From CAJWPI01 sp964635015 (GTDB taxonomy: Bacteria; Pseudomonadota; Gammaproteobacteria; Magnimaribacterales; Magnimaribacteraceae), in assembly GCA_964635015.1 (NCBI GenBank), contig CAZWMS010000008.1, positions 1 through 45,148 of the forward strand: DNA of 45,148 bases, in the 5' to 3' direction. A model generated the notes under the pieces. That model saw only the letters and a program-made list of their open reading frames with translations. It did not search any database and was not told the DNA's origin. The position numbers and the translations under genes were made by a program. Below, in pieces: positions 32,861 through 40,678 of this stretch; within the stretch, counting starts at the first letter, position 1, and every line of letters starts with the position of its first letter.

Positions 32861-33635
32861 AGAAATAGTAGAGACTACTAGAAGAGATGTTTCTAAGAAG
32901 AAGAAATCTTTTAAATTATCTGAATTTAGGTCTTTATTAAATTTTACTGAGCCTACAAGGGGCTTCAGGGATCAAATAATTAAATTTTTAGAAGAGAAGT
33001 CTATAGCAGTTATTGCTGAGATGAAAAAAGCCTCCCCAAGTAAAGGTATCATAAGAGAAAATTATGACCCTTTAATTTTGGCAAAGAGCTATCAAGACTT
33101 TGGTGCTGCCTGCTTAAGCGTGCTTACTAATAAGGAATATTTTCAAGGCTCTTTAGAACACATAACTCAAGTTAAAGAGGTGGTACAACTACCGGTGTTA
33201 AGGAAAGATTTTATAGTAGATAAATATCAAATATATGAGAGTCTTTATCGAGGAGCTGATTGTATTTTGTTAATAGTAGCTGCTTTGTCTCGTAGACAAT
33301 TAAAAGAATATTACCAATTAGCCATTGAACTTGGTTTGGATGTTTTAGTTGAAGTTCATACCCACATGGAATTAGAGCAAGCTTTAAAAATAGAACCCAC
33401 AATTTTAGGGATAAATAATAGGAATTTAGAAACTTTTGAAATTAATCTTGAAACTACTAAGAATTTAGTTAAAGAAATTCCAGATAATATCTTGATAATT
33501 TCTGAGAGTGGAATAAAAACCAAAGACGATATAAATAAAATTACTTCTTATGGTGTAAATACATTTTTAGTAGGTGAAGCTCTTATGAGGAATAATAATC
33601 CTGGCAAGAAATTAAAAAATCTATTTTATTCTTAA
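32841..33635 (+). CDS. trpC: Indole-3-glycerol phosphate synthase
   Basis: Closes the indole ring from CdRP. It has 264 residues, monofunctional (no TrpF fusion). Motifs: LKEIVETTRRDV start, AVIAEMKKASPSKGII with catalytic Glu and Lys, VLTNKEYFQGS, PVLRKDFIVDKYQI, GINNRNLETFEINL and ISESGIKTKDDI. The ATG lies inside the end of trpD (20-base overlap); no downstream start preserves the conserved N-terminal helix. trpF, trpB and trpA must be elsewhere. It converges on the RRM gene across 82 bases. Confidence 0.97.
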   Translation: MKGTYLKEIVETTRRDVSKKKKSFKLSEFRSLLNFTEPTRGFRDQIIKFLEEKSIAVIAEMKKASPSKGIIRENYDPLILAKSYQDFGAACLSVLTNKEYFQGSLEHITQVKEVVQLPVLRKDFIVDKYQIYESLYRGADCILLIVAALSRRQLKEYYQLAIELGLDVLVEVHTHMELEQALKIEPTILGINNRNLETFEINLETTKNLVKEIPDNILIISESGIKTKDDINKITSYGVNTFLVGEALMRNNNPGKKLKNLFYS

Positions 33636-33642
33636 TTAATTA

Positions 33643-33661
33643 AATAATTATCAGAATTATT
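33643..33661 (+). terminator. Weak AT-only hairpin after trpC
   Basis: AATAATT (33643-33649), 5-base loop, AATTATT (33655-33661) form a perfect 7-bp stem 7 bases after the trpC stop. The stem has no G-C pair and no T-run follows, so it is a poor intrinsic terminator; it may instead stabilise the 3' end. Confidence 0.25.
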
Positions 33662-33717
33662 GGTAAGCACACTACACCCCAATCCATCCTTTAGATTGTG
33701 AAAAAACAAAGAGGGAA

Positions 33718-33963
33718 TTAGCTTCTTTCTTTTGCTTGATTAACTCTAAGGTCTCTACCGCCAAAATCTTTACCATCAAGTGACTCGATAGCAGATTCGC
33801 CGTTTTCTTTGGATTCCATTTCTACAAAACCAAATCCCTTTGATCTACCTGAGTGACCTTCGGTTATGATTCTGACTGCACTTACGTTACCGAATTGAGA
33901 AAAGAGATTTTCTAGTTCTTCTTCGGTGGTAGTCCAAGGAATATTTCCTACATAAAGATTCAT
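33718..33963 (-). CDS. Small single-RRM RNA-binding protein
   Basis: An 81-residue protein that is almost entirely one RNA recognition motif, like the RbpA-type proteins of cyanobacteria and some marine gammaproteobacteria. RNP2 is LYVGNI (3-8) and RNP1 is KGFGFVEM (42-49), with aromatic residues at the RNA-contacting positions. ENLFSQFG and AIESLDGKDFGGRDLRVNQA complete the fold. There is no Gly-rich tail, only a short charged end. The target RNA is unknown; cold or stress response roles are reported for some relatives. It has its own promoter, a Shine-Dalgarno AAGGA, and an inverted repeat at the predicted start site. Confidence 0.93.
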   Translation of the reverse strand: MNLYVGNIPWTTTEEELENLFSQFGNVSAVRIITEGHSGRSKGFGFVEMESKENGESAIESLDGKDFGGRDLRVNQAKERS

Positions 33964-33986
33964 TATATTTTCTTCCTTTTTTACAT

Positions 33987-34000
33987 GTAACAGATGTTAC
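33987..34000. repeat. Perfect inverted repeat at the RRM gene transcription start
   Basis: GTAAC-AGAT-GTTAC, 5-bp arms and 4-base centre. On the minus strand it begins about 9 bases after the predicted -10, i.e. at or just after +1. It could be an operator or, as RNA, a 5'-end stem-loop that the RRM protein or another factor reads. No known regulator consensus is assigned. Confidence 0.6.
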
Positions 34001-34008
34001 GGGACGCC

Positions 34009-34036
34009 ACTATACTTATGTCTTTCAATTTTTCAA
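34009..34036 (-). promoter_or_regulatory. Sigma-70 promoter of the RRM gene
   Basis: Minus-strand TTGAAA (34036-34031), 16-base spacer, TATAGT (34014-34009), one of the clearest matches in the window. The stretch between -10 and predicted +1 is GGCGTCCC, unusually G+C-rich for this genome and like the discriminators of growth-rate or ppGpp-controlled promoters. A second TTGAAA lies at 34028-34023 but is too close. Confidence 0.6.
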
Positions 34037-34059
34037 CAATTTAATAAGTAATTTAAGTT

Positions 34060-34692
34060 TTACAGGTGATAACTAGTGTTAGTCATAAGCCCTGCCAACA
34101 AGGTCATACCTTTTTTAATTTCTTCTGGTAATTCTTCAGCTCCAGCTTTTTGGGCCTCAATACTATGGGCTTTTTCTTCTTCTCGCATCTTCTCTATAAT
34201 AGCTTCAGACCTTTTATCTCTAGTAGAAATACTTTCTTTATGTTTATCAAGGTGATTTACTACTTGTTTCTCAGTTTCATCAATAAATCCTAAGCTCCAT
34301 TTATCTCCTACTAATCCTGCTAATGCCCCCACAGAAAATGACATAATGTACCAAATTGGGTTAAGAATACTTGTATTTTCATTAAGTTCTGAAAGTCTTT
34401 TATTGCACCATGACAAATGATCTAATTCTTCTTCCGCAGCCTTTTGCATTTGTTTTCTTGTCTTTTTTAAGTCAGCAGTCAAACCTTGACCTCTATATAA
34501 AGCTTGAGCACAAACTTCTCCAGAATGATTAACCCTCATAAGTCCAGCTGAATGATTTTTTTCAACTTCTGACAATTCATATTCTTCAATATCTTCAGCT
34601 GGGTAAGCTCGTTCATGATTAATAGTATTTAGAGTAGAGAATTTTATTCCTTTATCTATTTCAATTATTATCTTGTCCAAGATACTATTCAT
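34060..34692 (-). CDS. coq7: Demethoxyubiquinone hydroxylase, COQ7 type
   Basis: Di-iron, membrane-associated monooxygenase that hydroxylates C6 of the ubiquinone precursor; an alternative to flavin-dependent UbiF, as in Pseudomonas. It has 210 residues. Diiron ligands: Glu59 in VNHSGEVCAQALYRGQ, the E-E-x-x-H set in AAEEELDHLSWC (Glu89, His92), and EKQVNHLDKH and REEEKAHSIEAQKAGA in the second half. GLMRVNHSGE is diagnostic. Its ATG overlaps the purD stop by 4 bases, so it is probably the tail of fis-purH-purD-coq7. It implies aerobic respiration with ubiquinone. Confidence 0.95.
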   Translation of the reverse strand: MNSILDKIIIEIDKGIKFSTLNTINHERAYPAEDIEEYELSEVEKNHSAGLMRVNHSGEVCAQALYRGQGLTADLKKTRKQMQKAAEEELDHLSWCNKRLSELNENTSILNPIWYIMSFSVGALAGLVGDKWSLGFIDETEKQVVNHLDKHKESISTRDKRSEAIIEKMREEEKAHSIEAQKAGAEELPEEIKKGMTLLAGLMTNTSYHL

Positions 34693-35969
34693 TTTTCTCT
34701 TTGCAAAGCCCTATATCCTATATCTGTTCTGAAATAACAATCTTTCCATTTTATTTTTTTTATACAATTATAAGCATTAAATTGTGCTTCAGTAGTATTT
34801 TTACCCAAGGCAGTAACGCAAAGCACTCTCCCTCCATTTGTTTTAAGAATGTTGCCTTCTAATTCAGTTCCTGAGTGGAAAATTTTAAGATTTTCTGTTT
34901 CATCTGGAATTCCAGTAATTTTTTGACCCTTCTTATGCAAACCAGGATACCCTTCTGCAGCCATGACTACACCTAGGGCTACTTTAGGATTCCATTTCAG
35001 TTCTATTTTTTTTAATTTGCGCTTACTAGCCTGATAACATAATTCTATAAGATCAGACTCCATTCTCATCATCACTGGCTGAGTCTCAGGGTCTCCAAAA
35101 CGACAGTTAAATTCTAGAACTTTTATATTCTCTTCTTGGTCTATCATTAGGCCAGCATAGAGGAAACCACAATAATTTATTCCTTCTTTTAATAAGCCTT
35201 TGATGGTTGGAGTTATAACTTCATCCATTATTCTTTGATGTATCTCATTTGTGACTACGGGGGCAGGGGAATAGGCACCCATTCCTCCTGTATTTGGACC
35301 TTTATCCTTGTTATCTCTAGTCTTGTGATCTTGTGAAGAAGCTAGAGGCAAAATTACATTGCCGTCTGTCAAAACAATAAAGCTAGCCTCCTCTCCTTTA
35401 AGAAATTCTTCAATGATAACTTTCTTACCTGCTTCTCCAAAAGATCCTTTTTCCAAGCATTTTCTAATTGCTTTTTCAGCTTCTTTACGAGTTTCTGCAA
35501 CAGTAACTCCTTTGCCAGCAGCCAACCCATCTGCTTTTATAACAATTGGTATTGATGAATGGTTTAAATATTTTAAGGCCGAGTTAATATCACTAAAAGA
35601 CTCATACTCTGCTGTAGGTATTTCATGTCTAGAAAGAAAATCCTTCATAAATTTTTTAGATCCTTCTAGTTGTGCAGCTTTTTTATTAGGACCAAAACAA
35701 TTTAAATTAAGGGATTCAAATTTATCTTTTACGCCTTTTACTAAAGGCACTTCAGGACCTATTATGGCTAACTCTATTTGATTTATTTCTGCAAATTCTG
35801 CAAGTTTGTCGATATCATCTGAAGCTATATCAACATTTGTAATATTCTTTTCATTAGCTGTACCTCCATTTCCTGGAGCTACAAAGACATCTGAAACTGA
35901 TTTGCATTGTTTGGCTTTCCAAGCCAAAGCGTGTTCTCTTCCGCCACTCCCTACAATTAAGACCTTCAT
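34689..35969 (-). CDS. purD: Phosphoribosylamine-glycine ligase
   Basis: Second step of purine synthesis, making GAR from phosphoribosylamine and glycine with ATP. It has 426 residues and an ATP-grasp fold. Motifs: VLIVGSGGREHALAWK at the start, IGPEVPLVKG, KADGLAAGKGVTVAE (ATP loop), EEFLKGEEASFIVLTDG and FNCRFGDPETQPVMMR (Mg2+ ligands). It is 2 bases after purH and overlaps coq7 by 4 bases. Confidence 0.97.
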   Translation of the reverse strand: MKVLIVGSGGREHALAWKAKQCKSVSDVFVAPGNGGTANEKNITNVDIASDDIDKLAEFAEINQIELAIIGPEVPLVKGVKDKFESLNLNCFGPNKKAAQLEGSKKFMKDFLSRHEIPTAEYESFSDINSALKYLNHSSIPIVIKADGLAAGKGVTVAETRKEAEKAIRKCLEKGSFGEAGKKVIIEEFLKGEEASFIVLTDGNVILPLASSQDHKTRDNKDKGPNTGGMGAYSPAPVVTNEIHQRIMDEVITPTIKGLLKEGINYCGFLYAGLMIDQEENIKVLEFNCRFGDPETQPVMMRMESDLIELCYQASKRKLKKIELKWNPKVALGVVMAAEGYPGLHKKGQKITGIPDETENLKIFHSGTELEGNILKTNGGRVLCVTALGKNTTEAQFNAYNCIKKIKWKDCYFRTDIGYRALQREK

Positions 35970-35971
35970 AT

Positions 35972-37540
35972 TTAGTGGCGAAAGTGTCTCATTCCAGTAA
36001 AGAACATTGCAATTTTAGCTTCGTTAGCTGCTTCTATTATTTCATTATCTCTAATAGATCCACCCGGTTGAATAACCGAAGTGATACCCATTTTTGAGGC
36101 AAAATCTATACCATCTCTAAATGGGAAAAAGGCATCTGAAGCCATGGCACATCCTTGAGTTTCAAATCCTCTTTCTTTAGCTTTTGAGGATGCTATTTGT
36201 GCACTATCTATTCTACTCATTTGTCCTGCTCCAACTCCTATAGTTTGATTATCTTTTGCATAAACTATGGCATTTGACTTCACAAATTTACAAACTTTCC
36301 AAGCAAACAAGCAATCTTGAATTTCTTCAACAGTAGGCTCTCTTGAGGAAACTACCTTTAAATCATTAACAGATAAAGTACCTTTATCAGTTTCTTGCAC
36401 CAAAAGACCATCAGTAATGCTAAAGAACTTAAATTCAGGTAAGTATGAATTCATTTTTCCCATTTCTAGAACTCTAATATTTTCTTTGGTAGTTAAGATT
36501 TTTTTAGCTAAAGAAGAAATTCCAGGAGCAATAATTACTTCGACAAATTGATTATTAAGTATTTGCTGAGCAGTTTTTTCTTCCAGTTTTCTATTTAATG
36601 CAATGATTCCTCCGAAAGCTGAAGTAGAATCAGCTGCAAACGCTTTCTGATATGCCACACAGATATTTTTGTCAGAAGCTACTCCACAAGGATTAGCGTG
36701 TTTAATAATCACACAAGTAGGCTCTTCGAAACTTCTTACACATTCAACAGCTGCATCAGTGTCTGCAATGTTATTATAAGAGAGCTTTCTCCCTTGAAGT
36801 TGAATTGCGTTACCAACCCCGTTTCCCGGTTTGGTATTGTCAACATAAAAGGCAGCTTTTTGATGAGGATTTTCGCCATATCGCAAATCTTCTTTCTTTT
36901 GGTATTTTGCAAGAATATGATCAGGGAAATCTTGCTCATTTAGTGATGATAAGTAGCCAGAAATAATGGTGTCGTAATTAGCTGTATGGGCAAATGCTTT
37001 AGTGGCTAAAGTACTTCTAGTTTCTTGTGAAAGAGAGCCACTGTTATTTTTTATTTCCTCTAGAATCAGAGGATAATCTTTATGATCTACTACAACTCCT
37101 ACATGCTTATTATTTTTTGCTGCTGAACGAACCATACTGGGTCCGCCTATATCAATATTTTCTATAGCCTCATCTAAAGTAACATTTTTTTTAGAAACAA
37201 CTTCCATAAAAGGGTAGAGATTCACAACCACCAAATCTATGGGCAAGATATTATTTTCTTCCATGACTTTTTTATCTTGATTTCTACGAGCTAAAATACC
37301 TCCGTGTACTTTTGGGTGAAGAGTTTTTACTCGCCCATCCATTATTTCATGGAACCCTGTAAACTTACTTATATCAGTTGATCTAATATTTTCTTTTCTT
37401 AAGGCTTTAAGAGTTCCACCCGTTGAAATAATTTCTATATTGAAGTCTTTTACTAAGCAATAACAAAAATCTATGAGCCCATCTTTATTCGATACGCTAA
37501 TAAGTGCTCTTTTAATTTTTTGGTCCGGCTCTTTTGCCAT
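35972..37540 (-). CDS. purH: Bifunctional AICAR transformylase/IMP cyclohydrolase
   Basis: Last two steps of IMP synthesis. About 522 residues. The start is set at the ATG at 37538-37540 (MAKEPDQKIKRALISVSNKDG); an in-frame TTG at 37547-37549 would add three residues. The N-terminal MGS-like cyclohydrolase domain has ISTGGTLKAL, MDGRVKTLHPKVHGGIL and VVNLYPF. The transformylase domain has LRYGENPHQKAAFY, IIKHANPCGVA (catalytic Lys-His) and SDAFFPFRDGID. It is 14 bases after fis and 2 bases before purD. Confidence 0.96.
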   Translation of the reverse strand: MAKEPDQKIKRALISVSNKDGLIDFCYCLVKDFNIEIISTGGTLKALRKENIRSTDISKFTGFHEIMDGRVKTLHPKVHGGILARRNQDKKVMEENNILPIDLVVVNLYPFMEVVSKKNVTLDEAIENIDIGGPSMVRSAAKNNKHVGVVVDHKDYPLILEEIKNNSGSLSQETRSTLATKAFAHTANYDTIISGYLSSLNEQDFPDHILAKYQKKEDLRYGENPHQKAAFYVDNTKPGNGVGNAIQLQGRKLSYNNIADTDAAVECVRSFEEPTCVIIKHANPCGVASDKNICVAYQKAFAADSTSAFGGIIALNRKLEEKTAQQILNNQFVEVIIAPGISSLAKKILTTKENIRVLEMGKMNSYLPEFKFFSITDGLLVQETDKGTLSVNDLKVVSSREPTVEEIQDCLFAWKVCKFVKSNAIVYAKDNQTIGVGAGQMSRIDSAQIASSKAKERGFETQGCAMASDAFFPFRDGIDFASKMGITSVIQPGGSIRDNEIIEAANEAKIAMFFTGMRHFRH

Positions 37541-37554
37541 TCTGACCAATTAGA

Positions 37555-37815
37555 CTAGAGTAATTTGTACTCTTTTAATTTAGTTCTTAAAGTTCCTCTG
37601 TTTATTCCAAGAACCCTTGAGGCGTGTGTCTGGTTTCCATTACACTGTTTCATTATTATTTCAAACAAAGGCCCTTCAACTTCCTTTAGTACCATGTTAT
37701 AAACATTTATGGGAGCCTCACCATCTAATTCTTTAAAATATTTACGAAGACTTTTTTCAACTTGAAAACTTAATTGTTTTCCCTGACCGTTAAATTTTTT
37801 TGTAATTCTTGGCAT
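37555..37815 (-). CDS. fis: DNA-binding protein Fis
   Basis: Nucleoid protein that bends DNA and activates rRNA/tRNA promoters and site-specific recombination. It has 86 residues (98 in E. coli), with a shorter N-terminal arm. The helical dimer core holds VEKSLRKYFKELDG and VYNMVLKEVEGPLFEIIMKQ; the C-terminal helix-turn-helix is NGNQTHASRVLGINRGTLRTKLKEY, read here as GNQTHASRVLGINRGTL. In many gammaproteobacteria dusB precedes fis; here the upstream gene is a histidine phosphatase. fis-purH-purD order is Pseudomonas-like. Confidence 0.95.
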   Translation of the reverse strand: MPRITKKFNGQGKQLSFQVEKSLRKYFKELDGEAPINVYNMVLKEVEGPLFEIIMKQCNGNQTHASRVLGINRGTLRTKLKEYKLL

Positions 37816-37851
37816 TATTTTTTTGAAAGGTTACCTAAAAACAGACTTCTA

Positions 37852-37879
37852 ATAATACCCCTCAAAAAGATTCTTTCAA
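37852..37879 (-). promoter_or_regulatory. Putative fis promoter
   Basis: Minus-strand TTGAAA (37879-37874), 16-base spacer, TATTAT (37857-37852), giving a start near 37845, about 30 bases before the fis ATG. The spacer ends in GGGG directly before the -10. This would drive fis-purH-purD-coq7. Confidence 0.5.
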
Positions 37880-37911
37880 GAAAAAAAATAGAATAAATTT
37901 TGTATCTTTTT

Positions 37912-38481
37912 TTACCGAACGATGGTAGGCAATTCATTGCCTAATTCTTTTATAAAAATTTTATCACTACTCTTTTCAATTTCTAAAACTGAACAATTGT
38001 CTGGATAGAAGGTAACAAAGCTTTGAGTTTTATTTATAAAGCTAACCAAGCAATTTATAACCATAAAGTGAGTGAAGACTATAGTGTCTTCTTCAATTAA
38101 TTTAATGGTTTCAATTATTTCGTTGTACCAATGCAGCTGGGGACCTTTAAGCTCATCTATTCTCTTATCAAATAACTTCTTGAGCCATTTTTTTCTTTTA
38201 TCTAAAGACAACCCAGGAGAAGGTATTTCTCTAAAAGAATTATTAATTTCTAACTTAGTGTTTATTTTTTTTAGCAAGGGTACAGCAGTTTCTTTTGCTC
38301 TAAGAAGTGGACTTGAGAATATTCTTATGTCTTTAGGAACTTTCGAAAAAAGCTCTTGTGAAAGAATTTCTGATTGAGATTTACCCTTTGGACTTAAGCC
38401 CGGATCTCTATCTTTATCCCACGAAGCACTAGCCTCACCATGCCTAATTAGGTAAATTGTAATTAACTCTTTATTTGTCAT
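37912..38481 (-). CDS. Histidine phosphatase family protein
   Basis: A 189-residue phosphoglycerate-mutase-like phosphatase. The catalytic motif is IRHGEAS (13-19) with the nucleophilic His, a conserved Arg follows in FSSPLLRAKETA, and the second catalytic His is in FTHFMVIN. No signal peptide or membrane segment. It is longer than SixA (about 160) and I cannot assign the substrate; small-molecule phosphate or phosphohistidine are both possible. AAAGG directly abuts the ATG. Its stop is 96 bases before the fis ATG, with the fis promoter between. Confidence 0.83.
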   Translation of the reverse strand: MTNKELITIYLIRHGEASASWDKDRDPGLSPKGKSQSEILSQELFSKVPKDIRIFSSPLLRAKETAVPLLKKINTKLEINNSFREIPSPGLSLDKRKKWLKKLFDKRIDELKGPQLHWYNEIIETIKLIEEDTIVFTHFMVINCLVSFINKTQSFVTFYPDNCSVLEIEKSSDKIFIKELGNELPTIVR

Positions 38482-38545
38482 CCTTTAATCCCCCTAATAT
38501 GATCATCATAGAAAACCAAATATTACAAACAACTTAAAATAATAA

Positions 38546-39271
38546 ATGAACTATACAAGAGTATTCACTACCCAAGACTTTATTTCCAATGAACAAATAA
38601 CTTTATCCGGAGATGACTTTAAACACTTAAGCCATGTACTGAGAAAAAAAATTGGAAGTTTAATCCAATTATTTGATGGTCAGGGATCTTCTTGCATAGG
38701 AAAAATTATTTCTTTTAATAGACAGTCTTTAAGTTTAAAAATTACAGAGAAGAGAAAGTTTAAACCTAGACAAGGAATTAAAATTTTTCTTGGGCAGTCT
38801 TTAATTAAATCTGAGTCTTTTAGATTTTCTATACAGAAGGCAACCGAACTGGGAGTGTGCTCTATATCACCCCTATTATCAGAAAGGACAGTAATTAAGA
38901 TAAATGAAGACTCCATTGAAACAAAGTTAAAAAAATGGAAGTCTATATCCGTTGGAGCTTGCCAGCAATGTGGTGAGGATTGGATACCGCATATTCATAA
39001 AGCTCAAAGTATAGAAAATTGGGTCAATCAAATTAAGGCAAAATATAAAATTGTTCTTTTTCCTAGTGCCGACAAGAAGCTTTCTTCTTTAAAAATAAAA
39101 GATTCAGTAGCAGTAGCAGTTGGTCCTGAAGGAGATTTTACTGATCTGGAAGTTTCTTTATTAGAGCAAAGAGGTTTTATTCCAGTAAATATCGGGCCAA
39201 GAATATTAAGGTCTGACACTGCAACAATAAGTACTTTAAGTTCTATTAGAACAATGTGTGGGGAATTTTAG
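38546..39271 (+). CDS. rsmE: 16S rRNA (uracil-1498-N3)-methyltransferase
   Basis: SPOUT-class methyltransferase that makes m3U1498 in 16S rRNA. It has 241 residues. The N-terminal PUA-like domain has FKHLSHVLRKKIGSLIQLFDG; the knot domain has SESFRFSIQKATELGV, ISPLLSERTV, QQCGEDWIPHI, VAVGPEGDFTDLE and the terminal GPRILRSDTATIS. It lies 40 bases before gshB, the conserved order. No Shine-Dalgarno is visible. The 64-base spacer upstream, divergent from the histidine phosphatase, holds no convincing promoter. Confidence 0.95.
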   Translation: MNYTRVFTTQDFISNEQITLSGDDFKHLSHVLRKKIGSLIQLFDGQGSSCIGKIISFNRQSLSLKITEKRKFKPRQGIKIFLGQSLIKSESFRFSIQKATELGVCSISPLLSERTVIKINEDSIETKLKKWKSISVGACQQCGEDWIPHIHKAQSIENWVNQIKAKYKIVLFPSADKKLSSLKIKDSVAVAVGPEGDFTDLEVSLLEQRGFIPVNIGPRILRSDTATISTLSSIRTMCGEF

Positions 39272-39311
39272 CTCTTCTTGAAGTAATATTGGTTTTAGAA
39301 AGAGAGGTCAT

Positions 39312-40253
39312 ATGAAGATAGGTATAGTTATGGATCCTATAGATTCAATAAATTTTAAAAAAGACAGCTCTTTATCTATTCTTTTGGAAGCACAATCTAG
39401 GGGTCATGAACTTTTCTATATGGAACCTACTTCCTTATTAATACAAGATACTGGAGTATATGGGTTAACACAAATTATGGAAGTGAAGGACAATCCTGAT
39501 GATTGGTTTGAAACCTCTCATTCTACTAAAACAGATTTATCTAGTCTTGACTTAATCTTTATGAGACAAGACCCGCCTTTTAATTCTAACTATATTTATA
39601 ACACTTATGTTTTAGAGCAAGCTGAAGAAAAAGGAGTGAAAATAATTAACAAACCTTCTAGCCTCAGAGATTGCAATGAGAAAATATTTGCAACTCTTTT
39701 TACTGAGTGTTGTACACCGTTTTTGGTAGCCTCGGATAAATCTTCGCTAAGAGAATTCATTGAAGAACATAAAGATACAGTTGTGAAACCCCTGGATGGT
39801 ATGGGAGGAAATTCAATTTTTAGAGTCAGAAATAAAGATCCAAATATTTCAGTTATTCTGGAAAATATTACTCTAAATTTCCAAACCAAAATCATGATGC
39901 AAAGATATATTCCGGAAATCAAAGAAGGAGATAAGAGAATAATTATGATAAATGGAGAGCCAATGCAAGCTGCTATAGCTAGGATTCCTGCCATGGGAGA
40001 GTTAAGAGGAAACCTTGCGGCTGGAGCAACTGCTAGATCAACCACTTTAACTTTAAGAGATAAATGGATTTGTGACAAAGTCGGACCTAAACTAAAAGAA
40101 TTGGGGCTTGTTATCGTCGGCTTGGATATAATTGGTGATTATCTAACTGAAATCAATGTAACAAGCCCTACTTGCTTCAAAGAATATAATAATTTATGTA
40201 ACATAGACGTTGCATCTTTTCTATTTAACTATATTGAGGAATCTTTAGATTGA
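39312..40253 (+). CDS. gshB: Glutathione synthetase
   Basis: ATP-grasp ligase joining gamma-glutamylcysteine and glycine. It has 313 residues. Motifs: KIGIVMDPIDSINFKKDS at the N terminus (FKKDSSL), FMRQDPPFN, NKPSSLRDCNEKIFATLF, VVKPLDGMGGNSIFRV and the C-terminal EINVTSPTCFKEY with the metal-binding Asn. A good Shine-Dalgarno AGAGG precedes the ATG. Its TGA stop shares bases with the TTG start of ruvX. The usual yqgE gene between gshB and ruvX is absent. Confidence 0.96.
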   Translation: MKIGIVMDPIDSINFKKDSSLSILLEAQSRGHELFYMEPTSLLIQDTGVYGLTQIMEVKDNPDDWFETSHSTKTDLSSLDLIFMRQDPPFNSNYIYNTYVLEQAEEKGVKIINKPSSLRDCNEKIFATLFTECCTPFLVASDKSSLREFIEEHKDTVVKPLDGMGGNSIFRVRNKDPNISVILENITLNFQTKIMMQRYIPEIKEGDKRIIMINGEPMQAAIARIPAMGELRGNLAAGATARSTTLTLRDKWICDKVGPKLKELGLVIVGLDIIGDYLTEINVTSPTCFKEYNNLCNIDVASFLFNYIEESLD

Positions 40254-40678
40254 CTCAAAATAGCTCAAGGATAGTTTTTGCTTTTGACTTTGGTTTAAAA
40301 CACATGGGTTTGGCAGTTGGTCAAGAGGTGACTCAAACAGCTAACACTTTGTACTCTCTAAAAGCAAAAAATGGCAAACCTGATTGGAATGATTTAGATA
40401 AAATAGTCGGGGATTGGGAACCAAAATTATTTGTTCTAGGAAACCCACTAAATATGGATGGGTCTAAGAGTAAAATAAAAGAACATAGTGATAGGTTTTC
40501 TAATTTGATAAGAGAACGTTATAAAGTTCCAGTAGAACTTTTAGACGAAAGGTTAACTACCAAAGAAGCAATAAGTAGAATGAAATTAAAGGAAATTATT
40601 TCTAACAAAAAAGATGTAAATATACACAGTCTATCTGCAAAAATTATTTTAGAAAGTTGGTTTAGAGAGAAAAAGTAG
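40250..40678 (+). CDS. ruvX: Putative Holliday junction resolvase / pre-16S rRNA nuclease YqgF
   Basis: RNase H-like nuclease of the YqgF/RuvX family, implicated in 16S 5'-end maturation. It has 142 residues. Acidic active-site positions lie in FAFDFGLKHMGLAVG, in LDERLTTKEA, and near the C-terminal IHSLSAKIILESWF. GNPLNMDGSKSK is diagnostic. The only start that keeps the conserved first strand is TTG at 40250, overlapping the gshB stop as TTGA; the first internal Met (KHMG) is too late. The stop directly abuts the dnaG ATG. Confidence 0.93.
   Translation: MTQNSSRIVFAFDFGLKHMGLAVGQEVTQTANTLYSLKAKNGKPDWNDLDKIVGDWEPKLFVLGNPLNMDGSKSKIKEHSDRFSNLIRERYKVPVELLDERLTTKEAISRMKLKEIISNKKDVNIHSLSAKIILESWFREKK

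Noticed and set aside
35359..35781. 140-codon plus-strand frame opposite purD
   Set aside because: Antisense to conserved ATP-grasp motifs, with Ser/Pro/Phe-rich shadow composition.
39605..40078. 157-codon open frame opposite gshB
   Set aside because: gshB motifs are continuous across it; the antisense translation has no recognisable domain or start context.
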